Below, one piece after another: positions 37,201 to 45,427 of a stretch of 64,000 nucleotides of DNA. The notes beneath the pieces are model-generated. The model was not told the origin of the DNA. It worked only from the letters and a program-made list of their open reading frames with translations, and ran no database searches. Source of the stretch: Romboutsia sedimentorum (GTDB lineage Bacteria > Bacillota > Clostridia > Peptostreptococcales > Peptostreptococcaceae); assembly GCF_030131845.1 (NCBI RefSeq), contig NZ_JASKYM010000001.1, positions 496,001 to 560,000 on the forward strand, given 5' to 3'. Numbering within the stretch: the stretch's first letter is position 1; each line of letters opens with the position of its first letter. A program made the translations under genes and the position numbers.

Positions 37201-37374
37201 AAAAATTCTGTTGAAGTTATAAAACTTATTGCAAAAGGTACTATAGAAGAAAAAATAGTAAAACTCCAAGAAAGCAAAAATGAACTTATCAACGAATTTA
37301 TCAATGGAGATCTTTCTAATCAAAACGTATTAAAAAGTCTTTCTGATAAAGATATAATCGAACTTTTTGCTTAA
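34213..37374 (+). CDS. SWIM-zinc-finger SNF2-family helicase
   Basis: The 1053-residue protein starts from TTG after an AAGGTG site. Residues about 75-98 form a SWIM zinc finger (CTC then CKH in [11 protein letters not shown] and VICKHLAA). A long middle region (bacterial SNF2-associated) follows. The ATPase spans from about 600: [10 protein letters not shown], Walker A [11 protein letters not shown] at about 620-630, Walker B IIDEAQ near 721, [14 protein letters not shown], and the helicase C block [26 protein letters not shown] with DRAHRFGQ. It is a dsDNA translocase of the RapA/HepA-like SWIM-SNF2 group, probably in transcription recycling or DNA repair. It is monocistronic. Confidence 0.92.
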   Translation: [1053 protein letters not shown]

Positions 37375-37387
37375 ATAAACTCAAATT

Positions 37388-37418
37388 AAAAGGAAGTAGC
37401 TAGTTGCTACTTCCTTTT
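37388..37418. terminator. Bidirectional terminator between SNF2 and ABC operon
   Basis: A 13-bp stem (AAAAGGAAGTAGC and its complement) with TAGTT loop lies between convergent genes. Confidence 0.9.
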
Positions 37419-37433
37419 AAAATATAAAATATT

Positions 37434-38156
37434 TTATATTACTTTGCTTAAAAAGTCTTTAGTTCTTCCTTCTTTTGTATTATCAAATACTTCAGTAGGT
37501 GTTCCTTCTTCAACTATATATCCACCATCCATAAATACAACTTTAGTTGCAACTTCCTTTGCAAATCCGATTTCATGAGTTACTACTACCATTGTAGTTC
37601 CTTCTTTTGCAAGTTCTTTCATAACATCTAAAACTTCTTTTACCATTTCAGGGTCTAGTGCTGAAGTTGGTTCATCAAATAACATAACATCAGGTTGCAT
37701 AGCAAGTGATCTTGCTATTGCTATTCTTTGCTTTTGTCCTCCAGATAATTGTGATGGATATGCATATTTTTTATCTATAAGTCCTACTCTTTGTAAAAGT
37801 TGTTCTCCGATTTTTATAGCATCTTCTTTATCCATTTTTTTGCCTTTAATTGGTGCGAAAGTTATATTATCGATAACAGACATATTCGGAAATAAATTAA
37901 AGTTTTGAAAAACCATTCCTATATTTTGTCTAGCTTTATTTATATCACAATTTTTATCTAATATATTTTTTCCTTCAAATATTACTTCTCCATCATTTGG
38001 AGTTTCTAATAAGTTCATACATCTTAAAAGAGTACTTTTCCCACTTCCGCTAGGTCCTAGTATTGCTACTATTTCTCCTTTTTTAACATTCATATCTATA
38101 TTTTTTAAAACTTCTAATTTTCCAAATTTCTTTTTTAGATTTTTTATCTTTATCAT
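37434..38156 (-). CDS. Polar amino-acid ABC transporter ATP-binding protein
   Basis: The 240-residue ATPase has Walker [10 protein letters not shown] (about 33-41), the Q-loop [15 protein letters not shown] typical of the GlnQ/ArtP family, signature LSGGQKQR and Walker [15 protein letters not shown], with the H-loop VVTHEIGFA. It powers import of a polar amino acid with the permease 2 bp upstream and the binding lipoprotein at 38909-39706. The whole operon lies behind the T-box leader at 39796-40135. Confidence 0.93.
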   Translation of the reverse strand: MIKIKNLKKKFGKLEVLKNIDMNVKKGEIVAILGPSGSGKSTLLRCMNLLETPNDGEVIFEGKNILDKNCDINKARQNIGMVFQNFNLFPNMSVIDNITFAPIKGKKMDKEDAIKIGEQLLQRVGLIDKKYAYPSQLSGGQKQRIAIARSLAMQPDVMLFDEPTSALDPEMVKEVLDVMKELAKEGTTMVVVTHEIGFAKEVATKVVFMDGGYIVEEGTPTEVFDNTKEGRTKDFLSKVI

Positions 38157-38158
38157 AT

Positions 38159-38890
38159 TTAAGCCTCCTCTATAACTTTTTTAGTGCTTACCTTACTATC
38201 AAATAAAACAAAGTTTTTAGACTCACTATTTCCTAACTTAGATTCAAATACTCCAACTAACTTTGATAAACTAAATGTAAGTACAAAGTATATTATAGAT
38301 GCAACTATTAGTGGCTCAAATGCTAAGTATGTGCTTCCTTTAACTGTATCTGCGCTATACATTAAATCATGTATCCCAATTATTGATGCTATTGATGATT
38401 CCTTAACTAATACTATAAATTCATTTGCAAGTGCAGGTAATACATTTTTTAATGCCTGTGGTATTATTACATGTTTCATACTAGTTGAATAATCAAGACC
38501 TAAAGAACGACTAGCTTCCATTTGACCTTTATCTATTGATTGAATACCAGATCTTAAAATTTCAGCTATATATGCACTTGAGTTTATAGATAGTGCAATT
38601 ACTGCTGCTATATAATCTGATGTTATTGGTCCTATGCTTGGAAATTGAATTCCAAGCGTAGGTAGACCAAAGTAAATTATATATAATTGAATAAGCAGTG
38701 GTGTTCCTCTTAAAAACTCTATATATGCACCAGATATAAATTTAATTATTTTAACTTTAGATAATCTTCCTAAACATACTATAGTACCTATCATAAATCC
38801 TAATATTAAAGTAGATAAAGATATCATTATAGTAATCTTTGTTCCATCTATGAAAAATTGCGAATATTCCTTTAAAAAACCGAAATCCAT
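38159..38890 (-). CDS. Polar amino-acid ABC transporter permease
   Basis: The 243-residue protein has about five transmembrane helices and the HisM/GlnP-type EAA loop [42 protein letters not shown]. Its start ([24 protein letters not shown]) and [17 protein letters not shown] are typical of this family. It is the only permease in the operon, so it should homodimerise. Genes on both sides complete the importer. Confidence 0.93.
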   Translation of the reverse strand: MDFGFLKEYSQFFIDGTKITIMISLSTLILGFMIGTIVCLGRLSKVKIIKFISGAYIEFLRGTPLLIQLYIIYFGLPTLGIQFPSIGPITSDYIAAVIALSINSSAYIAEILRSGIQSIDKGQMEASRSLGLDYSTSMKHVIIPQALKNVLPALANEFIVLVKESSIASIIGIHDLMYSADTVKGSTYLAFEPLIVASIIYFVLTFSLSKLVGVFESKLGNSESKNFVLFDSKVSTKKVIEEA

Positions 38891-38908
38891 ATTAACTTCC
38901 TCCTTGTA

Positions 38909-39706
38909 TTATTGAGATAGCTTAGTTGCTTCATCAACAAATTTTTGTATTTTATTTTCTTTTTTTAATGAGCCTAAAATGTCATTAGTTTTTTTAATTA
39001 AAGAATAGTCCTCTGATTTTTTAGTTGCTATTGCTGAACCTTCTTCTTTATCTTGACCTAAATCTATATTTGCAAAAACTATTTCTGGATATTCTTTTAA
39101 GTAACCACCAACAGCATCTTTACTAACTACAACTGCATCAACATTTGAATTTTTAAGTTCTAATATTATATCAGGTATTTTTGAAAGAGACTTAATGTTT
39201 GTAGCTCCTATATTATCTTTTGCAAATCCTTCTTGTATCGAAGATTTTTGAACTCCTATTTTAATATTTTTTAAACTTTCTACAGTCTTATATTTTTCTA
39301 AATCATCTTTTTTAATTAATATAGCATTTTCTCCATTATAGTAAACATCTGTAAAGTTTACAGCTTTCTTTCTTTCCTCTGTTGGGCTCATTCCTGCAAC
39401 TACCATGTCTATATTTTGAGATTGTAATGCTGGCAATAATCCGTCAAATTTCATATCTTTTATTTCTAATTCTACACCTATTTCCTTGGCAATTTCTTTT
39501 GCTATTTCCATCTCAAATCCTACCACAGTATCTTTTCCATCTATTTTTTTGTGAAACTCGTACGGTGGATAATCCGCACTTGTACCTATTACTAACTTTC
39601 CTTTTTCTTTTATTGATTCTAACTGACTACTTTCCTCTTTTTGAGAACATCCTACTAAACTAAAACTTAAAACACCTACTAAAATTCCTAACGCTGCCTT
39701 TTTCAT
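38909..39706 (-). CDS. Polar amino-acid-binding lipoprotein
   Basis: The lipoprotein signal MKKAALGILVGVLSFSLVGC (lipobox LVGC, Cys 20) precedes a class-3 solute-binding domain: LVIGTSADYPPYEF, GFEMEIAKEIAKEIGVELEIKDMKFDGLLPAL, VAGMSPTEERKKAVNFTDVYY, and the hinge KIGVQKSS. It captures the substrate for the adjacent permease/ATPase. A second gene at 58837-59634 encodes a protein of equal length that differs at only a small fraction of positions, and it has the same unusual T-box leader. The specifier region of the leader suggests arginine or glutamate. Confidence 0.93.
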   Translation of the reverse strand: MKKAALGILVGVLSFSLVGCSQKEESSQLESIKEKGKLVIGTSADYPPYEFHKKIDGKDTVVGFEMEIAKEIAKEIGVELEIKDMKFDGLLPALQSQNIDMVVAGMSPTEERKKAVNFTDVYYNGENAILIKKDDLEKYKTVESLKNIKIGVQKSSIQEGFAKDNIGATNIKSLSKIPDIILELKNSNVDAVVVSKDAVGGYLKEYPEIVFANIDLGQDKEEGSAIATKKSEDYSLIKKTNDILGSLKKENKIQKFVDEATKLSQ

Positions 39707-39795
39707 AATATTACCTCCTATTTGTTATTGATTATTATTTGAGAATACAATTTTAATTGTATCCCGATTTTTAAGAATTCACTTTATTTGGGTAT

Positions 39796-40135
39796 TAAAA
39801 AGTCCCTTAGCCTAAAAGGCTAAGAGACGAAATTATCCGTGGTACCACTCTTATTGATAAGTAACAATAATATAGATACGCGAATTAAACAAAAATAATA
39901 TATTTCTGTATTAAAAAAGTCCCTTGGCTATAAAGCCAAGAGACGAAAATTTCCGCGTTACCACTCTTATTGATAAGTATACTTATCCTCTCAATCTCTT
40001 AAGGCGAGAACACCTATTGCCATACTATTATTTCAGGCAATCTCCTCCAAAGCTCTCTTCGTAATAAATTTCATTGTTAGGCTCACACCAATCCCCAACT
40101 CGCTGAAACTCCATTTAACACTACTCTCTTTTTCT
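39796..40135 (-). ncRNA. T-box leader with one Stem I and two antiterminator/terminator modules
   Basis: Read on the minus strand, Stem I (about 40132-40040) has AGTA loop-E, AGCGAG, GGTGTGAGCC and GAAGAGAGC, the specifier region. Module 1 has T-box GTGGTAACGCGG (39953-39964) and terminator 39919-39944 plus six T. After about 60 nt module 2 has GTGGTACCACGG (39837-39848) and terminator 39802-39828 plus TTTTTAA. In both, AAGAG/CTCTT and GCG or ACG/CGT can form a full antiterminator with a TGGT bulge for the tRNA 3' end. No second Stem I fits between them. The amino acid is either Glu (GAG) or Arg (AGA), depending on alignment. This fills most of the 511-bp gap 39707-40217. Confidence 0.88.
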
Positions 40136-40171
40136 AAGGATTTCTTTTTATTATTTTGTAATATAAATATA

Positions 40172-40199
40172 ATTATAATCGATTTATAAAAAATGTCAA
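40172..40199 (-). promoter_or_regulatory. Promoter of the amino-acid ABC T-box operon
   Basis: On the minus strand TTGACA (40194-40199) and TATAAT (40172-40177) are separated by 16 bp. The same arrangement occurs at the paralogous leader. Confidence 0.8.
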
Positions 40200-40217
40200 C
40201 TACTTTTTAAAAACAAA

Positions 40218-41930
40218 TTACATTCCATATATATCCGAAAATTCTATATTACACATTTCAATTTTATTGTTATCACATATATAATTATAATTTTTATTTA
40301 TTTCATTTTCCTCACAATGTGTTGCTTTGTTTGGCAAAGAAAACTCAAAATTAGTTCCTACTCCTTTTGTACTATACACAGTTATTTTCCCACCATGCAT
40401 CTCAACCAAAGACTTTACTAAGGATAGGCCTATTCCACTGCCCTCACATTTTTTTGTCAACTTCTTATCATCTTGTACAAATCTATTGAATATAATTGGA
40501 AGTTTATCCTTAGATATACCCTCTCCATCATCCCTTACAGATATAGTTATCTTTTCTTCATCAACCTGTAAATCAACATATATATTTCCATTTTTATTTG
40601 TATATTTAATAGAATTTGACAATAGATTAAGTAAAATTCTTTCTATTTTTTCTGGATCACAAGCTATAATTTTTTCTTCACAATTAGTATCAAATATAAG
40701 TTCTATCCCTTTTCCTTCAATATATTGAGCAACTGACAAAGTTATTTCTTCTACAATATTTACTATATCATGATTTGCAAGCTTAAGTTCATAATATCCA
40801 TTATTGATTCTAGTCATATCTATAAGGTTGTTTACTAATCTCAAAAGCCTATATGAATTTTGTCTTATTAATTTCATATGCCTACTCAAGTTTGTATTTT
40901 CATTCCAGTATATATTTTCATCATTAATATTTCTATCTACTAATTGTACTGTTCCCAAAATTATATTAAGAGGTGTTTTGAATTCATGGGACATATTAGC
41001 AAAAAATTCATTCTTTATACTTTCTAAATGCACAGTTTCTTCTAGTTTTTTCCTTTGTTTCTCCTGCTCTTTTTCTTTAGTGATATCCCTAGTTGTAAAT
41101 GCAAATACATTTTTTTCCTTTACTAATTTGAAATTCCACCTAAACCATTTATATTCATTATTTTTACATATTATTTTATTTTCAACAACAACTATATCTT
41201 CATTATCGCTATTTAATATTTTACATAATTTATCTTTGTGGCCCTCATGAACCAAGTGTAAAATATTAGATTCTAATATTTCTTGTTCACTCCACCCTAA
41301 ATAACTTGTCCAATTTTGACCTACTGTTTTTAAATATCCATTATTATCCATCACACCTGCTATATCCGCTGATATTTGTAAGAGTAATTCAAAATCTTTT
41401 TTCATTAGTTCTATTTTATATATCTCACCAAGTATTTGTTCTATACATTGTTTTATATCTATATCTTTAAGTATTTCTTCAAGCGGCGTACCTTGTTCTA
41501 CCTTTTTTAGTAAAGAAATTAAAGTTGATATTGATTTTTCACTTCCTTTAATTTCCTTTTTTATATTATCTTCCATTGTTTTATTTTTTAGGTTTTTTTT
41601 ATAATCTATCATTTCAATATTATCACTTGAAACAAAAACTACATCTTTACTATAAAAGCATCCGTTTGTAATTTTACCTTTTAATTTGAATTCTCTATCT
41701 TCTATATATAATATTAAATCTAAGTTTAGTACTTCATCTTTTTTTATATCATTTATTTTGCAACTTATAGACTTATTATCTATTTTAGTATCACTACTTA
41801 TTTGTACTTTGTCTATATCACTTTCACTACATTTCAGTTTATTTAAGAGTTTTTTATTGCAAAACATAATTTCAAGTTTTTTATTTAAAATAAATATATA
41901 GCTATCTATACTATCTAAAAATCGATTCAT
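40218..41930 (-). CDS. Orphan PAS sensor histidine kinase
   Basis: The 570-residue soluble kinase has an N-terminal PAS-like region (IDSYIFILNKKLEIMFCNKKLLNKL) and a second PAS domain near 180-285 (LLQISADIAGVMDNNGYLKTVGQNWTSYLGWS). HisKA with FFANMSHEFKTPLN and a HATPase with DDGEGIS and GSGIGLSLVKSL follow. There is no adjacent response regulator. The C-terminal tail ends IEFSDIYGM, sharing IEFSDIY with the kinase at 27399-29267. A GGAGGTATATT ribosome site precedes the ATG. The signal is unknown. Confidence 0.88.
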   Translation of the reverse strand: MNRFLDSIDSYIFILNKKLEIMFCNKKLLNKLKCSESDIDKVQISSDTKIDNKSISCKINDIKKDEVLNLDLILYIEDREFKLKGKITNGCFYSKDVVFVSSDNIEMIDYKKNLKNKTMEDNIKKEIKGSEKSISTLISLLKKVEQGTPLEEILKDIDIKQCIEQILGEIYKIELMKKDFELLLQISADIAGVMDNNGYLKTVGQNWTSYLGWSEQEILESNILHLVHEGHKDKLCKILNSDNEDIVVVENKIICKNNEYKWFRWNFKLVKEKNVFAFTTRDITKEKEQEKQRKKLEETVHLESIKNEFFANMSHEFKTPLNIILGTVQLVDRNINDENIYWNENTNLSRHMKLIRQNSYRLLRLVNNLIDMTRINNGYYELKLANHDIVNIVEEITLSVAQYIEGKGIELIFDTNCEEKIIACDPEKIERILLNLLSNSIKYTNKNGNIYVDLQVDEEKITISVRDDGEGISKDKLPIIFNRFVQDDKKLTKKCEGSGIGLSLVKSLVEMHGGKITVYSTKGVGTNFEFSLPNKATHCEENEINKNYNYICDNNKIEMCNIEFSDIYGM

Positions 41931-42011
41931 AATATACCTCCGTAAAGCATTCTCTTTCTATAATTCTACATTTTTAGATATATCCCTTGTTATTTTTTTA
42001 TTTTATAAAAA

Positions 42012-42049
42012 AATACCTCTTAAATAAGATGTTTTATTTAAGAGGTATT
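42012..42049 (-). terminator. Terminator of the ABC exporter unit
   Basis: A 15-bp perfect stem (AATACCTCTTAAATA and its complement) with an 8-nt loop is followed by seven T on the minus strand. Confidence 0.88.
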
Positions 42050-42058
42050 GCTTTTTTG

Positions 42059-44602
42059 CTATATATTATCTCTCAATTCTTCAACTACACTTTGTTTATT
42101 TATTTTCTTATAACATACACAAGGAACAATTCCTGCCATTATTAATAGTATAAATATCGATACTATTATTGGCAATATTCTAAAGCTATAACTAAAGAAA
42201 CTTATAGCGCCTGCCATTATATCCACTCCAAAATATGTTATTGGTGTTCCAACAATTAATATAACTCCTGCTGTAATTAAACAATAGTCTAGAGCTTCTA
42301 AAATAAGCATCTTTTTAATTTGTTTCTTAGTCATACCTATGCTATTTAACATAGCTAATTCTTTTTTTCGAGATAAAATACTTGTAGCTATAACATTTAT
42401 AAAGTTAAGTACACCTATTATACCTACTATAAGACTAAGTCCGTATCCAACATTTTCATAGCTTTTAATCATATCATTAAATGCTCTCATATAAGTTGCT
42501 TTAGATCTGTAATCAAATGATGGATTGCTAGTGCTTAATCCTTTGAAGTAATCTTCTGTTTCTTTTACATTTTTATCATCTACATCAAACATAGCAGTCA
42601 TTATAGTGTGCTCATCAGTTGTTTTTTTAAATTCTTCTGATGGTAAATACCCTGAAAATGCTGGAAATGAATCTCCTGAATATAAATACAGCGGTAAGTA
42701 ATTTACTACAGCCATAACTTCATATTGTTTGGATTTCCCATTTTTGAACGGTATCTCTACTTTATCTCCTACATTTACAATATCTCCTAATTGATAACTA
42801 GTTAATGATATTATATACTTTCCAGTCTTAAACTTTTCATAATCAAATTTACCTTGAACTACAAACTTATCAAGAATTTTATATATACCTTCATCTACTC
42901 CATAATAATCTGCTAATATTTTTTTACTTTCTTTCATTCTATTAACTGAGTCCATATTATCTTTATCAATTGAATCAATGTTCTTATCTATATTTACTTC
43001 CATTGAATGAGTAAATGGTATTTTAAGTATATTTCCATCTATCTTATTTTCATCTACTCTATAATACATCTTATTTACAGTCTTAACACCTTTTTTGCTT
43101 TCTATTTCCTTACATAAATCTTCAGTAACTGCATCTAAATGTCCTTCAAAAGCTTTCGCTCTATAAAAACTTGTATCTCCTATTGTAAAATCAGTACCTA
43201 TAAAATCTTTTAGATACTTATCACTGTCAAATCCAGATACTATTGTATATACAGTGTTTAAAACTATTATACTAAGTGATAAAGATGCTATAACTATTAT
43301 TGCCTTACTTTTATTTCTAAATATATTAGAAATTGCCATTTTATAAATTTTTGCTCCGTTAGAAGATTTCTTAAATTTCTTTTTAGATACTGTGTTTACT
43401 CCACTATATCTTACAGCTTCTATTGGCAATGTTTTTGACGCTATTTTAGCTGGTTTGTAGGCACTTATAATAGCTGTTATCAATGAAAATATAGAAGAAC
43501 CCACAAATATTATTGGACTTGCAGAAATTTTTATAAATTCTATTGTTGTATTGCCTATAACTAATGGAGCCAAAACCACCCCTACTATATATCCTAAAAT
43601 CAAACCAATTGGTATACCTATAATAGATAATATTAATGCCTGTTTTATTACTATTTTTTTTATTTGTTTTTTGGTAGATCCTATCGTTCTTAGTAAACCA
43701 TAAAATTTAGTATCTTTTACTACACTTATATAAAATATATTGTATATTATTAAATATCCTGCTAATCCTATAATTCCAAGTAGTGAAATAGCAGCTATTA
43801 TAGGTTCTGTTTCCTTAGACATCTCAGTACTAGCATAAGCCCAGTTTATTCCTATATCTATATTTTTACTGTCGTATCCACTTTCTTTTATTATTTTTAA
43901 TAATTTACCTTTTATATCAAATGAATTAGAAAAATTAACGTCTAAATTTATTAATCCCCATTGTTTCTTTTGTTTTTTAAGTTCATTTTCATTTATCCCT
44001 TTAAGACTATTATTTAAAAATCCTTTTGATATGTATACTCTACTTGCATTACTTACAGTATCACCTTTATATATCCCACTTACTATAAAGTCCTTATTAT
44101 AAGTTTTTTCATTTATTTTGTAAGTTAAGTTTATTTTTTGATTTATTTCATGTGGTTTTTTCAACATATCAAGTACAAATGTATCAACCAATATTTCATT
44201 TTCTTTATCAGGCATATCTCCTTTTATTGGAGTTGAAAAACAAGCATCTACATGTTTTCTATCACCATAGTTAATTTCAATTGACCTTTTTGCAAATTCT
44301 TTATTTTCTGCAATTCCAAGAAATACACTTGATATATATTCTTTTACTAATTTGTGTTCTTTTATTTTTTCATATTCTGCCTTAGTTAAGTCCTTAAATG
44401 CACCATGATAAGTAGTTCCAACTGCTCTCATTTTGCTATATTCAGTTGACTTTAAATTACTCATACCTACAGTAAATAATGATGTGAAAAGTAATGTTGT
44501 AAGTGCTATTGAAATAATTGCAAATATATTTCTACTTTTATTTGATTTAAAAGATTTTTTAGATATTTTATTTATTATTTCTTTATTGGTATTTCCTATC
44601 AT
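42059..44602 (-). CDS. FtsX-like ABC transporter permease
   Basis: The 847-residue protein has two FtsX modules. A first transmembrane helix (about 27-47) is followed by a large extracytoplasmic domain, then three helices near 265-385 with YGLLRTIGSTKKQIKKIVIKQALILSIIGIP. The pattern repeats in the second half, from IFRNKSKAIIVIASLSLSIIVLNTVY to the closing helices, with LAMLNSIGMTKKQIKKMLILEAL. It pairs with the LolD/MacB-type ATPase whose stop overlaps its ATG. Such pairs export or sense antimicrobial peptides or lipids; the adjacent RR/HK pair points to inducible defence. Confidence 0.9.
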   Translation of the reverse strand: MIGNTNKEIINKISKKSFKSNKSRNIFAIISIALTTLLFTSLFTVGMSNLKSTEYSKMRAVGTTYHGAFKDLTKAEYEKIKEHKLVKEYISSVFLGIAENKEFAKRSIEINYGDRKHVDACFSTPIKGDMPDKENEILVDTFVLDMLKKPHEINQKINLTYKINEKTYNKDFIVSGIYKGDTVSNASRVYISKGFLNNSLKGINENELKKQKKQWGLINLDVNFSNSFDIKGKLLKIIKESGYDSKNIDIGINWAYASTEMSKETEPIIAAISLLGIIGLAGYLIIYNIFYISVVKDTKFYGLLRTIGSTKKQIKKIVIKQALILSIIGIPIGLILGYIVGVVLAPLVIGNTTIEFIKISASPIIFVGSSIFSLITAIISAYKPAKIASKTLPIEAVRYSGVNTVSKKKFKKSSNGAKIYKMAISNIFRNKSKAIIVIASLSLSIIVLNTVYTIVSGFDSDKYLKDFIGTDFTIGDTSFYRAKAFEGHLDAVTEDLCKEIESKKGVKTVNKMYYRVDENKIDGNILKIPFTHSMEVNIDKNIDSIDKDNMDSVNRMKESKKILADYYGVDEGIYKILDKFVVQGKFDYEKFKTGKYIISLTSYQLGDIVNVGDKVEIPFKNGKSKQYEVMAVVNYLPLYLYSGDSFPAFSGYLPSEEFKKTTDEHTIMTAMFDVDDKNVKETEDYFKGLSTSNPSFDYRSKATYMRAFNDMIKSYENVGYGLSLIVGIIGVLNFINVIATSILSRKKELAMLNSIGMTKKQIKKMLILEALDYCLITAGVILIVGTPITYFGVDIMAGAISFFSYSFRILPIIVSIFILLIMAGIVPCVCYKKINKQSVVEELRDNI

Positions 44603-45282
44603 TACTTACTCACCGCCCCAGACACTATCTTTCCATCTTCAATTCTTATTATTCTATCACTCATCTGGGCGATTTCTTCATTGTGAGTAATAATAACTAT
44701 GGTTTGGTCAAATCTTTCGCTCATAGTTTTTAAAAGTCCAACTACATCTTGACTTGTCTTACTGTCTAAGTTACCTGTTGGCTCATCAGCAAGTATTATA
44801 CTTGGTTTAGTGGCTAAAGCTCTAGCTATTGCAACTCTTTGCTGTTGACCACCTGATAGATTGTTTGGTAAGTTATTTATTTTATCTTTTAACCCAAGTG
44901 TGTTTATAACAGTATCTACATATTCATTATCTATCTTATTTCCATCAAGTTCTATTGGAAGAACTATATTTTCATATACATTTAAGATTGGTATTAGATT
45001 AAATTGTTGAAACACAAACCCTATTTCTCTACGTCTAAAAATAGTAAGTTCATCATCATTTAGCTTGAATATATCATTCCCACTTATATTCACGCTTCCT
45101 TCACTAGCCATATCAAGCCCACCTATCATATGTAATAGTGTACTTTTACCACTTCCAGAAGTTCCAACAATCGAAACAAACTCGCCTTTTTGAACTTCAA
45201 AATCTATTCCGTCTAGCGCTTTTACAAGATTTTCATCTTTTCCATAATATTTTTTTAAGTTTTTAGCTTGTACCATTAACAT
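44602..45282 (-). CDS. LolD/MacB-type ABC transporter ATP-binding protein
   Basis: The 226-residue ATPase shows Walker A GTSGSGKST, IGFVFQQFNLIPILNVYEN, signature LSGGQQQR, Walker B ILADEPTGNLDS and VIITHNEEIAQMSDRIIRI. All are typical of MacB-class ATPases that drive FtsX-type mechanotransmission permeases. It overlaps the permease gene by one base at the start/stop junction. It lies 145 bp downstream of an RR-HK pair on the same strand, a layout known from Bce-like peptide resistance modules. Confidence 0.92.
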   Translation of the reverse strand: MLMVQAKNLKKYYGKDENLVKALDGIDFEVQKGEFVSIVGTSGSGKSTLLHMIGGLDMASEGSVNISGNDIFKLNDDELTIFRRREIGFVFQQFNLIPILNVYENIVLPIELDGNKIDNEYVDTVINTLGLKDKINNLPNNLSGGQQQRVAIARALATKPSIILADEPTGNLDSKTSQDVVGLLKTMSERFDQTIVIITHNEEIAQMSDRIIRIEDGKIVSGAVSK

Positions 45283-45427
45283 CTTTTTTCCCCCTAAAGT
45301 TTCTGCATATCAAAAGTTTTATCAATTTTCTATGTTATAAATATATCAATAGATTCTAACAAACTACTGTCTCAAATATAACAGTTATGACATATTTATA
45401 TTAGATTGATAAATACAATTAATATTT

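Noticed and set aside
39830-39915. A second complete T-box (with its own Stem I) between the two terminators
   Set aside because: Only about 60 nt separate the first terminator from the second T-box, too short for a Stem I, and no AGCGAG or GNTG-type blocks are present.
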